Shown here: in pieces, positions 1-6,877 of the stretch | Position numbering within the stretch: the first letter of the stretch is position 1 | How the letters are laid out: each line of letters starts with the position of its first letter | From: a virus | DNA length: 21,516 nucleotides | IMG/VR virus record: IMGVR_UViG_3300027760_000094 | Location: 1 to 21,516 of that record | Direction: 5' to 3' (one strand) | Made by a program: the position numbers and the translations under genes | The notes under the pieces: generated by a model | Databases searched by the model: none | Told to the model about the DNA's origin: nothing | What the model saw: the letters and a program-made list of their open reading frames with translations, nothing else

Positions 1-4
1 AATC

Positions 5-238
5 ATGGCTACACGCAACTACCGCAGTGAGTACGACAACTACCAAGGTACGCCCGAGCAGATCAAGAAACGCGCAGGTCGAGTCAAGGCTAGGCGCATG
101 ATGGAGAAGACAGGTGCAGCCACCAAGGGTGACGGCAAAGATGTAGATCACATCAAACCCATGCGCTCAGGCGGTACGTCCACGAAGGGTAACCTTCGAA
201 TGCGAAGTAAGTCAGCAAACCGATCAGATAATAAATAA
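5..238 (+). CDS. Small HNH/HNN endonuclease-like protein
   Basis: This 77-residue basic protein ends in a core resembling the beta-beta-alpha metal fold of HNH nucleases: D48-H49, a Gly-Gly turn at 56-57, N63 followed by Leu, and N72. In the family the first His and the last His or Asn hold the metal and the middle Asn is structural, so this would be the HNN form. No CxxC zinc pairs are present, as is common in small phage versions. The N-terminal 40 residues are rich in Lys and Arg and could bind DNA. The ATG is only 4 bases from the left edge, so its ribosome site is not visible. It is 11 bases upstream of the helicase gene and probably co-transcribed. The role could be nicking or packaging-related cleavage, or it may be a degenerate homing-type protein. 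The fold call is from motif spacing only. Confidence 0.6.
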   Translation: MATRNYRSEYDNYQGTPEQIKKRAGRVKARRMMEKTGAATKGDGKDVDHIKPMRSGGTSTKGNLRMRSKSANRSDNK

Positions 239-249
239 ACGGAGAAAGC

Positions 250-1809
250 ATGGAAATCATCGAGGACAAAGCACTTGTCTTTCGCACCCGCAACCCACAG
301 AAGTATCAGGTAATCCCAAAACACAAAGTCATCGAGCGTATGGATGGTGGCTACGACGTGGCCGTGTATTGGGGTCTTGATGAGTGTCGGGTACTGCGTA
401 ACTTAGGTGTTAAAAACATTCAATCGCCTATCACTAGGCGCTACAACTGGCCGGGTAAATACAAACCCATGGCACATCAAAAAGATACTGCATCTTTTTT
501 GACGCTTAACCGAAAAGCCTTCGTGTTTAGTGAGCCGGGCACTGGTAAGACACTCTCAGCTTTGTGGGCGGCTGACTACTTGATGCAACGTGGTGAAGTC
601 AGGCGTTGTTTGATTCTGTGCCCCTTGTCGATCATGCAGTCTGCGTGGCTTGGTGACTTGAACAACAGTATCATCCATCGCTCTGCCATCGTCGCGCACC
701 ATGCGCAGGCTAGTCGCCGTATCGAGATGGTTCAGCAAGATTACGAATTTGTAATTGCCAACTACGATGGGTTGAATCTGATCGCTGACGAAATCAATAA
801 CGATGGGCGCTTTGATCTGGTTATTGTTGACGAGGCCAATGCGTACAAGACCATCACAACCAAGCGTTGGAAGACCCTCAAGTCCATCATCAAACCCAAC
901 ACATTCCTGTGGATGATGACGGGTACACCCGCATCGCAGTCGCCTGCTGATGCGTATGGTCTGGCTAAACTGGTCAACCCCGAGGGTGTGCCCAAGTTCT
1001 TCACTGCATGGCGAGATCAGGTCATGCACAAGGTAACGCTCTTTAAATGGGCGGCTAAACCAAACGCACCAGAACTGGTACATGAAGCGTTGCAACCTGC
1101 AATACGCTTCACAAAAGAAGCGTGTTTAGATTTACCCCCTGTCCTTACCATGACGCGTGAAGTCCCGCTGACCCCACAGCAGGCCAAGTATTACAACCTT
1201 CTCAAAGACAAGATGATGGTATATGCGGCAGGCGAAACGATCAGTGCAGTCAATGCCGCCGCAGGGGTATCCAAGCTCTTACAGATAAGTTGTGGTGCAG
1301 CCTACACCGATGACAAAGAAGTGGTGGAGTTTGACTCAGCGCCTCGCCTTGGTGTGCTTGAGGAAATCTTGGAGGAGACGACACGCAAGGTCATCATCTT
1401 TGCTTTGTTCCGTAGCACCATCGACTCCATCCACAACCACCTCTTGAAGAGAGGCATCGCCAACGAGTGCATCCACGGCAGTGTGACCCCGCCCAAACGC
1501 GCAGACATCATCAGGCGGTTTCAAAACGAGTCTGAGCCTCGCGTGTTGGTGATGCAACCGCAAGCTACCGCACACGGGATTACCCTAACTGCCGCTGACA
1601 CCGTGGTTTTTTATGGGCCACTCATGAGCGTGGAGCAATACGTGCAGTGCATAGCACGAGCCGACCGCAAAGGTCAAGATTCCGACAAAGTTACTGTGAT
1701 ACACATTCAGGGTAGCCCGATTGAGAAGAAGATGTTTAAAGCATTACAAGACAAGGTAAGTGATAACTCTTTACTTACTGAGATGTTCGACACAGAAATA
1801 AATTCATGA
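250..1809 (+). CDS. SNF2-type superfamily 2 DNA helicase
   Basis: A 519-residue ATP-dependent DNA translocase or helicase. The Walker A motif is SEPGTGKT at 94-101. Motif Ia is around LILCPLSIMQ (121-130), Walker B is DEAN at 194-197, motif III is MTGTP at 223-227, and the C-terminal RecA domain ends with motif VI, QCIARADRKGQ, at 466-476. The QxxxRxxRxGQ form of motif VI and the TGTP motif point to the SNF2/Rad54-like branch. Walker B ends in Asn rather than the more common His. The length is that of a minimal two-domain enzyme with no extra chromatin-type domains. A clear Shine-Dalgarno sequence, GGAG at 241-244, supports this start. Phage SNF2-like helicases usually sit in replication or recombination modules, which fits the primase and ssDNA-binding genes downstream. 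Whether it remodels replication forks, drives branch migration or removes host proteins cannot be told here. Confidence 0.9.
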   Translation: MEIIEDKALVFRTRNPQKYQVIPKHKVIERMDGGYDVAVYWGLDECRVLRNLGVKNIQSPITRRYNWPGKYKPMAHQKDTASFLTLNRKAFVFSEPGTGKTLSALWAADYLMQRGEVRRCLILCPLSIMQSAWLGDLNNSIIHRSAIVAHHAQASRRIEMVQQDYEFVIANYDGLNLIADEINNDGRFDLVIVDEANAYKTITTKRWKTLKSIIKPNTFLWMMTGTPASQSPADAYGLAKLVNPEGVPKFFTAWRDQVMHKVTLFKWAAKPNAPELVHEALQPAIRFTKEACLDLPPVLTMTREVPLTPQQAKYYNLLKDKMMVYAAGETISAVNAAAGVSKLLQISCGAAYTDDKEVVEFDSAPRLGVLEEILEETTRKVIIFALFRSTIDSIHNHLLKRGIANECIHGSVTPPKRADIIRRFQNESEPRVLVMQPQATAHGITLTAADTVVFYGPLMSVEQYVQCIARADRKGQDSDKVTVIHIQGSPIEKKMFKALQDKVSDNSLLTEMFDTEINS

Positions 1810-1882
1810 AAGGGGGTTGTATTGAGTTAAAAATTATGTAAACTGTCAAACCTTAGACAAAACAAACACAGGAGAAAGCACA
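1810..1882 (+). promoter_or_regulatory. AT-rich intergenic gap, possible weak promoter
   Basis: This is one of the few gaps in the + strand operon and is much richer in A and T than its surroundings. A poor sigma70-like pair can be drawn: TTGTAT at 1817-1822 and TAAACT at 1839-1844, 16 bases apart. Neither box is a good match, so this is only a candidate for a secondary start of transcription for the three genes that follow. The Shine-Dalgarno AGGAG for the next gene lies at 1870-1874. Confidence 0.2.
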
Positions 1883-2296
1883 ATGTCTGAAGAAACCCAA
1901 GAGCCAGTACCGCTGGACAGGCTCGCAAAAATCTATCGCAAAATCAAGGAGCGCATCGACCGCTTGACTCAAGAGTACGACACCGAAATGGAAACTCTTA
2001 AAGGTCAGCAAGATGAAATCCGCTTTGCGATGAAAGACCAAATGAAGTCCATGGGCGTCAAGTCCGTGCAGACTTCCTTTGGAACTGTGTCAATGGTGAC
2101 CAAGACGCGTTACAACACGCAGGACTGGGACTCATTCAAGAAGTTTATTCTTGAGCATGAAGTCGTGGACTTGCTGGAGAAACGCATCGCGCAAACCAAC
2201 ATGGCACGGTACCTCGAAGAGAACCCGGGCTCTCTCCCGCCGGGCTTGAACTCTGTAACGGAGTTTGAGATTCGCGTAACTAAACCAACCAAGTAA
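1883..2296 (+). CDS. Coiled-coil phage protein of unknown function
   Basis: A 137-residue acidic and charged protein that I cannot assign. Residues about 12-55 have heptad-like spacing of Leu, Ile and Met among Lys, Glu, Arg and Gln and should form a coiled coil. A short probable beta segment follows, with the pattern MGVKSVQTSFGTVS (57-70), then a helical region with Trp92 and a Pro-Gly turn near 115-121. A coiled coil followed by a K-x-G-x-x-S/K-x-x-T-x-x-G-x-V strand is the layout of phage Gp157-like and Gam-like proteins, but I see no firm family match. An AGGAG at 1870-1874 supports the start. The gene lies 7 bases before the probable ssDNA-binding gene, which suggests a role beside replication or recombination proteins, perhaps as a nuclease inhibitor or an accessory factor. 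Confidence 0.75.
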   Translation: MSEETQEPVPLDRLAKIYRKIKERIDRLTQEYDTEMETLKGQQDEIRFAMKDQMKSMGVKSVQTSFGTVSMVTKTRYNTQDWDSFKKFILEHEVVDLLEKRIAQTNMARYLEENPGSLPPGLNSVTEFEIRVTKPTK

Positions 2297-2303
2297 ATTT
2301 ATC

Positions 2304-3275
2304 ATGACAAATATCGCACTATTTAACCCTTCCAATGTTCCCTCATTCGTACGCAACCATGAGTTATCTGAGACAGCCAAAGCCCTGACGGGCGGCGGCG
2401 TAGGCAACAGCACACAGCGCATCTCCATCAAAGGTGGTGTGTTCCGTTTGCTGGCCGGTGGCAAGGAGATTGCCGCTATCGACGAACGCTTCTTGGATGT
2501 CGTCATCGTCAAGGCTGCCCCCAAGGTCAGCCGTATCTTCTACGCTAAGTCTTATGACGGTGATAACATCACTGGCCCTGACTGCTGGAGCAACGATGGT
2601 GATCGCCCAGACGCATCCGCTGAGAACAAGCAAGCGACGTCTTGCATGTCATGCCCTCAGAATATCGCAGGTTCAGGTCAAGGCAACAGCCGCGCCTGCC
2701 GCTACCAACAACGCTTGGCTGTGGTGCTTGAGAACAACATTGAAGGTGCAGTATTGCAGTTGACTTTGCCAGCCACTTCGGTGTTTGGTAAGGAAGACGG
2801 AGATAAGCGCCCATTGCAAGCCTTCGCTCGCAACTTGGCCTTGCAGAACCCACCTATCAGCCCTGAGATGGTTGTAACTCGTATGAAGTTCGACACGAAA
2901 GCAGAAGCGCCCAAGTTGCACTTCGCGCCCAATCGTTGGTTGACTCCAGAAGAGTATGAGATCGTCAAGGCTCAAGGCGAAAGCGATGAAGCCAAGCGTG
3001 CAGTTGTCATGACTGTTGCCGCTTCTGACGGTGTGAAGTCTGCCCCTGCACCGTTGGCAATCCCCGGCAAGCGCCCCATGGGTGAGTTGATGGACGAGGA
3101 AGAAAACGCCGCGATTGCAACTGAGCGAGCCAAGGCCGCTAAAGCAAAAGCCAAGCCTGTTGAAGTTGAGGAAGATGCTGAACCAGAAGTCCGCAAGGAG
3201 TCTGCGAAGCCGTCGGCTGTGCCTGCCAAGAAAGGCAAGCTGGCTGACATCGTGTCCGACTGGGACGATGAGTAA
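2304..3275 (+). CDS. Probable single-stranded DNA-binding protein
   Basis: A 323-residue protein in three parts. Residues about 1-90 are mixed beta-like sequence. A cysteine cluster follows, with C94, C114, C117 and C132, fitting one zinc site. The last 80 residues are a disordered Ala/Lys/Glu linker ending in an acidic aromatic tail, DIVSDWDDE. A zinc knuckle inside an OB-like core is known from T4 gp32, and an acidic C-terminal tail that recruits replication partners is shared by T4 gp32, T7 gp2.5 and bacterial SSB. No sequence identity to any of these is claimed. The neighbours are a SNF2 helicase upstream and a primase-helicase downstream. The ATG has no good Shine-Dalgarno sequence and lies 7 bases after the previous stop, so translation may be coupled. 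The function rests on architecture and context. Confidence 0.7.
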   Translation: MTNIALFNPSNVPSFVRNHELSETAKALTGGGVGNSTQRISIKGGVFRLLAGGKEIAAIDERFLDVVIVKAAPKVSRIFYAKSYDGDNITGPDCWSNDGDRPDASAENKQATSCMSCPQNIAGSGQGNSRACRYQQRLAVVLENNIEGAVLQLTLPATSVFGKEDGDKRPLQAFARNLALQNPPISPEMVVTRMKFDTKAEAPKLHFAPNRWLTPEEYEIVKAQGESDEAKRAVVMTVAASDGVKSAPAPLAIPGKRPMGELMDEEENAAIATERAKAAKAKAKPVEVEEDAEPEVRKESAKPSAVPAKKGKLADIVSDWDDE

Positions 3276-3282
3276 TTGAATC

Positions 3283-3330
3283 GGGGGGAAAGCTGTGCAA
3301 CATGCTTGCGGACGAGCAGTTAGTACCCCC
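3283..3330 (+). other. Imperfect hairpin in the leader of the HTH gene
   Basis: The 67-base gap after the ssDNA-binding gene can fold. GGGGGG at 3283-3288 can pair with CCCCC at 3326-3330. After a small internal loop, AGCTG at 3291-3295 can pair with CAGTT at 3317-3321 using one G-U pair. A nested GCAA/TTGC pair (3297-3300 with 3306-3309) sits at the top. No T tract follows, so it is not a standard terminator. The following ATG at 3343 has no recognisable Shine-Dalgarno sequence, so the structure might affect translation or RNA processing there. Confidence 0.35.
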
Positions 3331-3342
3331 ACCTAAAACACT

Positions 3343-3621
3343 ATGGCCTATTCACAAAAAATAATTGACGCAGTGATGGCTGCAAAGAAAACGCCCGGCA
3401 ATCAGCTTGGGCGTTGGGCGATCTATTTGGATTTCCCTGTGACGAAGATTGCTTATGCGCTCGGGGTCACACGCCAAACTGTGTACAACTGGTTTGAAGG
3501 TAAGGATGTTTTTGTCGCGTATCAAAACCGCGTAGAACTCCTCTTAGAAATAATGAAGTCCTCAAAGGACGCACAACAAGCATGGAGAAGAATATGCAAG
3601 GAATACAACCTAGAACCCTGA
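3343..3621 (+). CDS. Small helix-turn-helix DNA-binding protein
   Basis: A 92-residue basic protein with a clear helix-turn-helix at about residues 33-52: TKIAYALGV, a turn, then TRQTVYNWFEG as the recognition helix. The T-R-Q-T-V-Y-N-W pattern is typical of Cro/C1-like and transposase-like HTH domains. The rest is helical, with no added dimer or enzyme domain visible. It is the only obvious transcription-regulator candidate in the window, but it sits inside the replication operon and not in a divergent switch region, so it need not be a lysogeny repressor. It might control early or middle transcription or mark a replication origin. The start lacks a Shine-Dalgarno sequence, and a foldable leader precedes it. 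The product is only assignable at the fold level. Confidence 0.75.
   Translation: MAYSQKIIDAVMAAKKTPGNQLGRWAIYLDFPVTKIAYALGVTRQTVYNWFEGKDVFVAYQNRVELLLEIMKSSKDAQQAWRRICKEYNLEP
3584..3588 (+). promoter_or_regulatory. Shine-Dalgarno site inside the HTH gene
   Basis: GGAGA at 3584-3588 lies inside the end of the HTH gene, 6 bases from its GGAG core to the ATG at 3594. It favours that ATG over the in-frame ATG at 3582, which overlaps the site itself and has no ribosome site of its own. The arrangement implies translational coupling. Confidence 0.6.
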
Positions 3622-3776
3622 CCAACAGGGAGTTCATTAACTTTTGCGCTGATGCAATGGTTGATCTTCACGGTATGCCCAAAGACTGGCAGAAAGAATT
3701 GTTACGCCGATTTATAGCACTTGCCCCTTTAGACGAACACCCGTTCATCGACCCAAAACAACAAAACCTTTTCTGA
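3594..3776 (+). CDS. Small hypothetical protein overlapping the HTH gene
   Basis: A 60-residue protein of unknown function. The reading frame also contains an earlier ATG at 3582 (64 residues), but the Shine-Dalgarno GGAGA at 3584-3588 fits the ATG at 3594, so I use that start. The first 28 bases overlap the end of the HTH gene in another frame, as expected of coupled translation. The protein looks helical, with TNREFINFCADAM near the start and a WQKELLRRF segment in the middle, and ends with a Pro-rich and polar tail. It has no cysteine pairs or membrane segment. It ends 15 bases before the primase-helicase gene and so belongs to the replication operon. It may be an accessory factor of one of its neighbours, which is inference from position only. 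Confidence 0.6.
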   Translation: MQGIQPRTLTNREFINFCADAMVDLHGMPKDWQKELLRRFIALAPLDEHPFIDPKQQNLF

Positions 3777-3791
3777 TTAAGGCGGACAAAC

Positions 3792-6755
3792 ATGGAACCG
3801 CTTGAGTTTGTAGCGGCTGTTTTGCCACCGCCCGGAAACGGGCGTTATTGCGTGGTGGAACTTTCAAGAAAAAAAGAACACGTTTATGTTCACACACTGG
3901 AGGAAGCACAACCTGTCATTGACAGATGGAAGAAGTCGGGCGAAGACATTTACTTTGCGTTAGGTACGTTTGGGGAAGGCGAGAACAAGCGGACTGCTGA
4001 AAATGTGCACATGGTCAAGACCTTTGCCATCGACGTAGATTGCAACCATCCCAAAGACTTACCGGATGCAGAGGGCAACGTCAAGCCCAAGGCCTACGCA
4101 AGTGCAAAGCTGGCGGCGCAGGCCATTATGAAGTTCACCGAAGACACTGGGCTGTCCGCACTGGGCGACCCATGGATGGTGGCGTCTGGCGGCGGTGTGC
4201 ACGCATACTGGCCGCTAACCGAAGCCGTGGATGTCAACGAGTGGAAGCCTGTGGCCGAAGCGTTTAAGCGCATGTGCTACCAGAACAAGCTGGACATCGA
4301 CCCCACAGTTACTTCAGACGCATCCCGCGTTCTGCGCATCCCTGAAACCATCAACAAGGGCATCAAGAACAAGAAGCGTGTGCGTGAGCAGACTAACGTG
4401 CGCTTCGTAAGCGAAGGTGCTGTTTTTGAGTTGGCCGACATCCGTGCTGTGGTTGAGAAGAACCTGATCGGTACGCAGTATGAAGTTCAAGCCAAGCAGC
4501 CTAGCAATGTAGTTGAGCTCCCCGGTACTAGGCCAGCCGCACCAAGCGCAGGTCAGGTCAAGTTGTTTGAGAACAGCGTTACGCGCTTCAAGAACATCGT
4601 GGTCAAGACCCGCGCAGGTACAGGCTGTGGCCAGATCGCACACTACGTGGAACACGCTGACGAAGACGGCATGGAACCCCTGTGGCGTGGCATTTTGTCT
4701 TGGACGAAGGTCTGTGTGGATGGCGAGGGTGCATCGAAGTGGATAAGCGACATGCACCCGTATAGCGAAGACCGCATGCGCACCAAGCTGGCTGAGATCA
4801 AAGGCCCCTACCCCTGCACCAAAATGGACTCGGAAAACCCCGGAGTCTGCCCAAGTTGCCCACACTGGGGCAAGATTACAAACCCGCTGATCTTCGGGCG
4901 CGACATGGCGGTGACCACAGTTGAAAGTGTGGTGGAGCTACCCCGCGTTGGAATGGACGAGGAAGTCAAGAAAGTGCTTCGCCCTGAAGCACCCCGTGGC
5001 TATGCGTATGGTGAGCGTGGTGGCATTTTTATTCAGAAGGAAGACGAAGACGCGCAGGGCAACAAGGTCATGCGTAGCGTTTTGATTATTCCCTACGATC
5101 TTTTCCCTGTGGACATCCTAAGCCACAACGGAGAACACACAGTGCACTTCATGGCCATCAGGCGTGAGGGTGTGCAGAACATCACGATGGCTCAGAAGGC
5201 TGTCGTGAGTCAAGACGAAACAGTCAAGGCACTGGCCAACCAGAATATCGTGGCATCGTTTGGTCGAGGCAACGACAAGAATTTGTTTGATTACGTACGT
5301 GCAAGCGTGGAAAAAATGAGCAACGAAAAATCCCCAGTCAAAGTGCCTGCCAATTACGGCTGGCAAGAAAATGATACTTTTGTTTTCGCAGGCAAAATCT
5401 TCAGCGCAACTGGCGCACCTGTGGAAGTGCCGATGCCCGGCCTTGAGAACATCGTGGCCAATACCAAACCCACTGGCTCAATGGAGACTTGGGTTGCGTT
5501 CATGAAGCTCTTAATTGCCAAGAGGCTATACGGACATCTCTCCATCATTTTGGCAGGCGCCAGTGCCCCTTTTATGCGGTTTACGGGTATTTATGGGATG
5601 ACCTACCACTGCGGTTCAACCGAGTCCGGCACGGGTAAGTCACTGGCACTGGAAGGTGCGGCCTCAGTTTGGGGTCACCCAGTCCACTACCGCACGGGTA
5701 AGGGTACGTCGCCTGTTGCTATGCAACAACGCCTTGGACTGCTTGGTAGCATGCCGCTAGTAACGGATGAGATCACCGCCAAGAACCGCAAGGATGCTGA
5801 GTGGTTTCCCGAGTTCCTACTGGACATGACCGAGGGTCGCGGTAAGGAGCGTATGGAGTCGGGCGCTAACAAGGAGCGTATCAATCTCTCGACTTGGCAG
5901 ACAGTGGCCATCATGTCCTCCAATACCCACGTCGTGGACTACCTAACAGGGTCACGCAAGCACTCGTCTGAGGGTGAGCTACGCCGTGTTCTTGAGTTCA
6001 TCATGGACGAGGAACTGTCATGGGAGCCCCACGAGATTGAGATCATCAAGTCGTTGCATAAAAACTACGCTTTGGTGGGCTACGAGCTGGCTGGATTTTT
6101 GGCTAAAAACGTATCCATGCTCAAGACTTTGGTGCCTGAGATCGTACGTAACTGCTACAAGGACTTCAACGCTACCAATGACGAGCGTTTCTGGATGGCC
6201 GGCATCGGTGCAATGATGGCCGCTGGCCTGTCTCTGGGCAGTAAGCACCTTGGCATCATCGACTTCCCCTTGAGCGAGATGAAAGACTTCCTGATAACCC
6301 GTGTCAACACGGCTCGGGGCAACATCAAGACCAACAAGCGCAGTGCAGAGGATGTCCTCAACGGCTTCATCCAAGAGTACTACGGCAAGTTCGTGGTGGT
6401 GCGCTTTAACTCCAAGTCAGGCGCTGTGGCACTGCTTGGCGGTACTGCTGAGATTGACGCATCGACTACTCGCTCAGTAGTTATGGGGCGGGTGGAACAC
6501 GGCGTAACAGCCAACCACACAGACTTCTACATCGAGGAGCGACTGCTTAAAACCTTCTGCTCCAACATGAGCTTCGGTTACGCTGACTTCAAGCGCCAAC
6601 TTGAGAAGCAGTTTGTGGTGTCTTACATGCCCAAGAAAGACATGATGGCAAGAACCAGTGGCCCACCGATGCGGGTGTCTACAATGAAAATATCACGAGA
6701 GAACTCTACCTTGGATGAAGAAATTATCAATCCAGTATCCATGGCAGCGGCTTGA
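3792..6755 (+). CDS. Primase-helicase: AEP primase fused to ring ATPase
   Basis: A 987-residue replication enzyme that should make primers and unwind DNA at the phage fork. The N-terminal part carries archaeo-eukaryotic primase (prim-pol) signatures: DVD at 81-83 for metal binding, SGGGVHAYW at 132-140, and LDID (167-170) followed by RVLRIPETIN (179-188). A linker holds C342, C353, C356 and H358, a possible zinc site. The C-terminal half is a P-loop ATPase with Walker A GSTESGTGKS at 608-617, Walker B LVTDEI at 656-661, a sensor-like SSN at 709-711 and Arg-Arg at 731-732, which could include an arginine finger. The ATPase resembles DUF927-type phage and plasmid helicases; that name is from memory of the pattern. 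The start has a weak AAGGCGG-like ribosome site. It is the last + strand gene before the convergent junction. Confidence 0.88.
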   Translation: MEPLEFVAAVLPPPGNGRYCVVELSRKKEHVYVHTLEEAQPVIDRWKKSGEDIYFALGTFGEGENKRTAENVHMVKTFAIDVDCNHPKDLPDAEGNVKPKAYASAKLAAQAIMKFTEDTGLSALGDPWMVASGGGVHAYWPLTEAVDVNEWKPVAEAFKRMCYQNKLDIDPTVTSDASRVLRIPETINKGIKNKKRVREQTNVRFVSEGAVFELADIRAVVEKNLIGTQYEVQAKQPSNVVELPGTRPAAPSAGQVKLFENSVTRFKNIVVKTRAGTGCGQIAHYVEHADEDGMEPLWRGILSWTKVCVDGEGASKWISDMHPYSEDRMRTKLAEIKGPYPCTKMDSENPGVCPSCPHWGKITNPLIFGRDMAVTTVESVVELPRVGMDEEVKKVLRPEAPRGYAYGERGGIFIQKEDEDAQGNKVMRSVLIIPYDLFPVDILSHNGEHTVHFMAIRREGVQNITMAQKAVVSQDETVKALANQNIVASFGRGNDKNLFDYVRASVEKMSNEKSPVKVPANYGWQENDTFVFAGKIFSATGAPVEVPMPGLENIVANTKPTGSMETWVAFMKLLIAKRLYGHLSIILAGASAPFMRFTGIYGMTYHCGSTESGTGKSLALEGAASVWGHPVHYRTGKGTSPVAMQQRLGLLGSMPLVTDEITAKNRKDAEWFPEFLLDMTEGRGKERMESGANKERINLSTWQTVAIMSSNTHVVDYLTGSRKHSSEGELRRVLEFIMDEELSWEPHEIEIIKSLHKNYALVGYELAGFLAKNVSMLKTLVPEIVRNCYKDFNATNDERFWMAGIGAMMAAGLSLGSKHLGIIDFPLSEMKDFLITRVNTARGNIKTNKRSAEDVLNGFIQEYYGKFVVVRFNSKSGAVALLGGTAEIDASTTRSVVMGRVEHGVTANHTDFYIEERLLKTFCSNMSFGYADFKRQLEKQFVVSYMPKKDMMARTSGPPMRVSTMKISRENSTLDEEIINPVSMAAA

Positions 6756-6761
6756 AAGGGG

Positions 6762-6783
6762 GCAGGGGTTCTTTGTCCCCTGC
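6762..6783 (+). terminator. GC-rich hairpin after the replication operon
   Basis: GCAGGGG at 6762-6768 pairs perfectly with CCCCTGC at 6777-6783 around an 8-base loop, starting 6 bases after the stop of the primase-helicase. No T tract follows on the + strand, so it is not a textbook intrinsic terminator. It may stop transcription with help from a factor, protect the 3' end of the message, or limit collision with the minus-strand operon. Confidence 0.5.
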
Positions 6784-6800
6784 ATTGACACGCAGGCTAT

Positions 6801-6831
6801 AAAAGCCGAGGGTTTGAATAAAGCCCTCGGC
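6801..6831 (-). terminator. Intrinsic terminator of the late virion operon
   Basis: Read on the minus strand, an 8-base-pair perfect stem GCCGAGGG/CCCTCGGC (6831-6824 with 6812-6805) with an 11-base loop is followed directly by TTTT (6804-6801) and then AT. This is a standard Rho-independent terminator about 47 bases past the stop of the giant gene. Read on the + strand, the stem is not followed by a clean T tract, so it mainly serves the minus strand. Confidence 0.8.
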
Positions 6832-6877
6832 CACCGTTTGTTTGATGCCCGAGCCAAGGTCGGGATCAGGGACGGCT

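Noticed and set aside
556-1095. 179-residue reading frame on the minus strand inside the helicase gene
   Set aside because: It lies wholly antisense to a helicase with intact motifs and has a His/Arg/Val-rich composition with no recognisable domain.
1821-1849. TTGACA on the minus strand in the gap after the helicase
   Set aside because: No acceptable -10 box follows at the right distance, and no minus-strand gene lies downstream of it.
2673-3332. 219-residue minus-strand frame opposite the SSB-like gene
   Set aside because: Antisense shadow; the + strand frame has a coherent zinc cluster and acidic tail, and this one has no domain-like pattern.
4314-4865. 183-residue minus-strand frame opposite the primase-helicase
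   Set aside because: Antisense to the conserved primase region, with no domain-like sequence.
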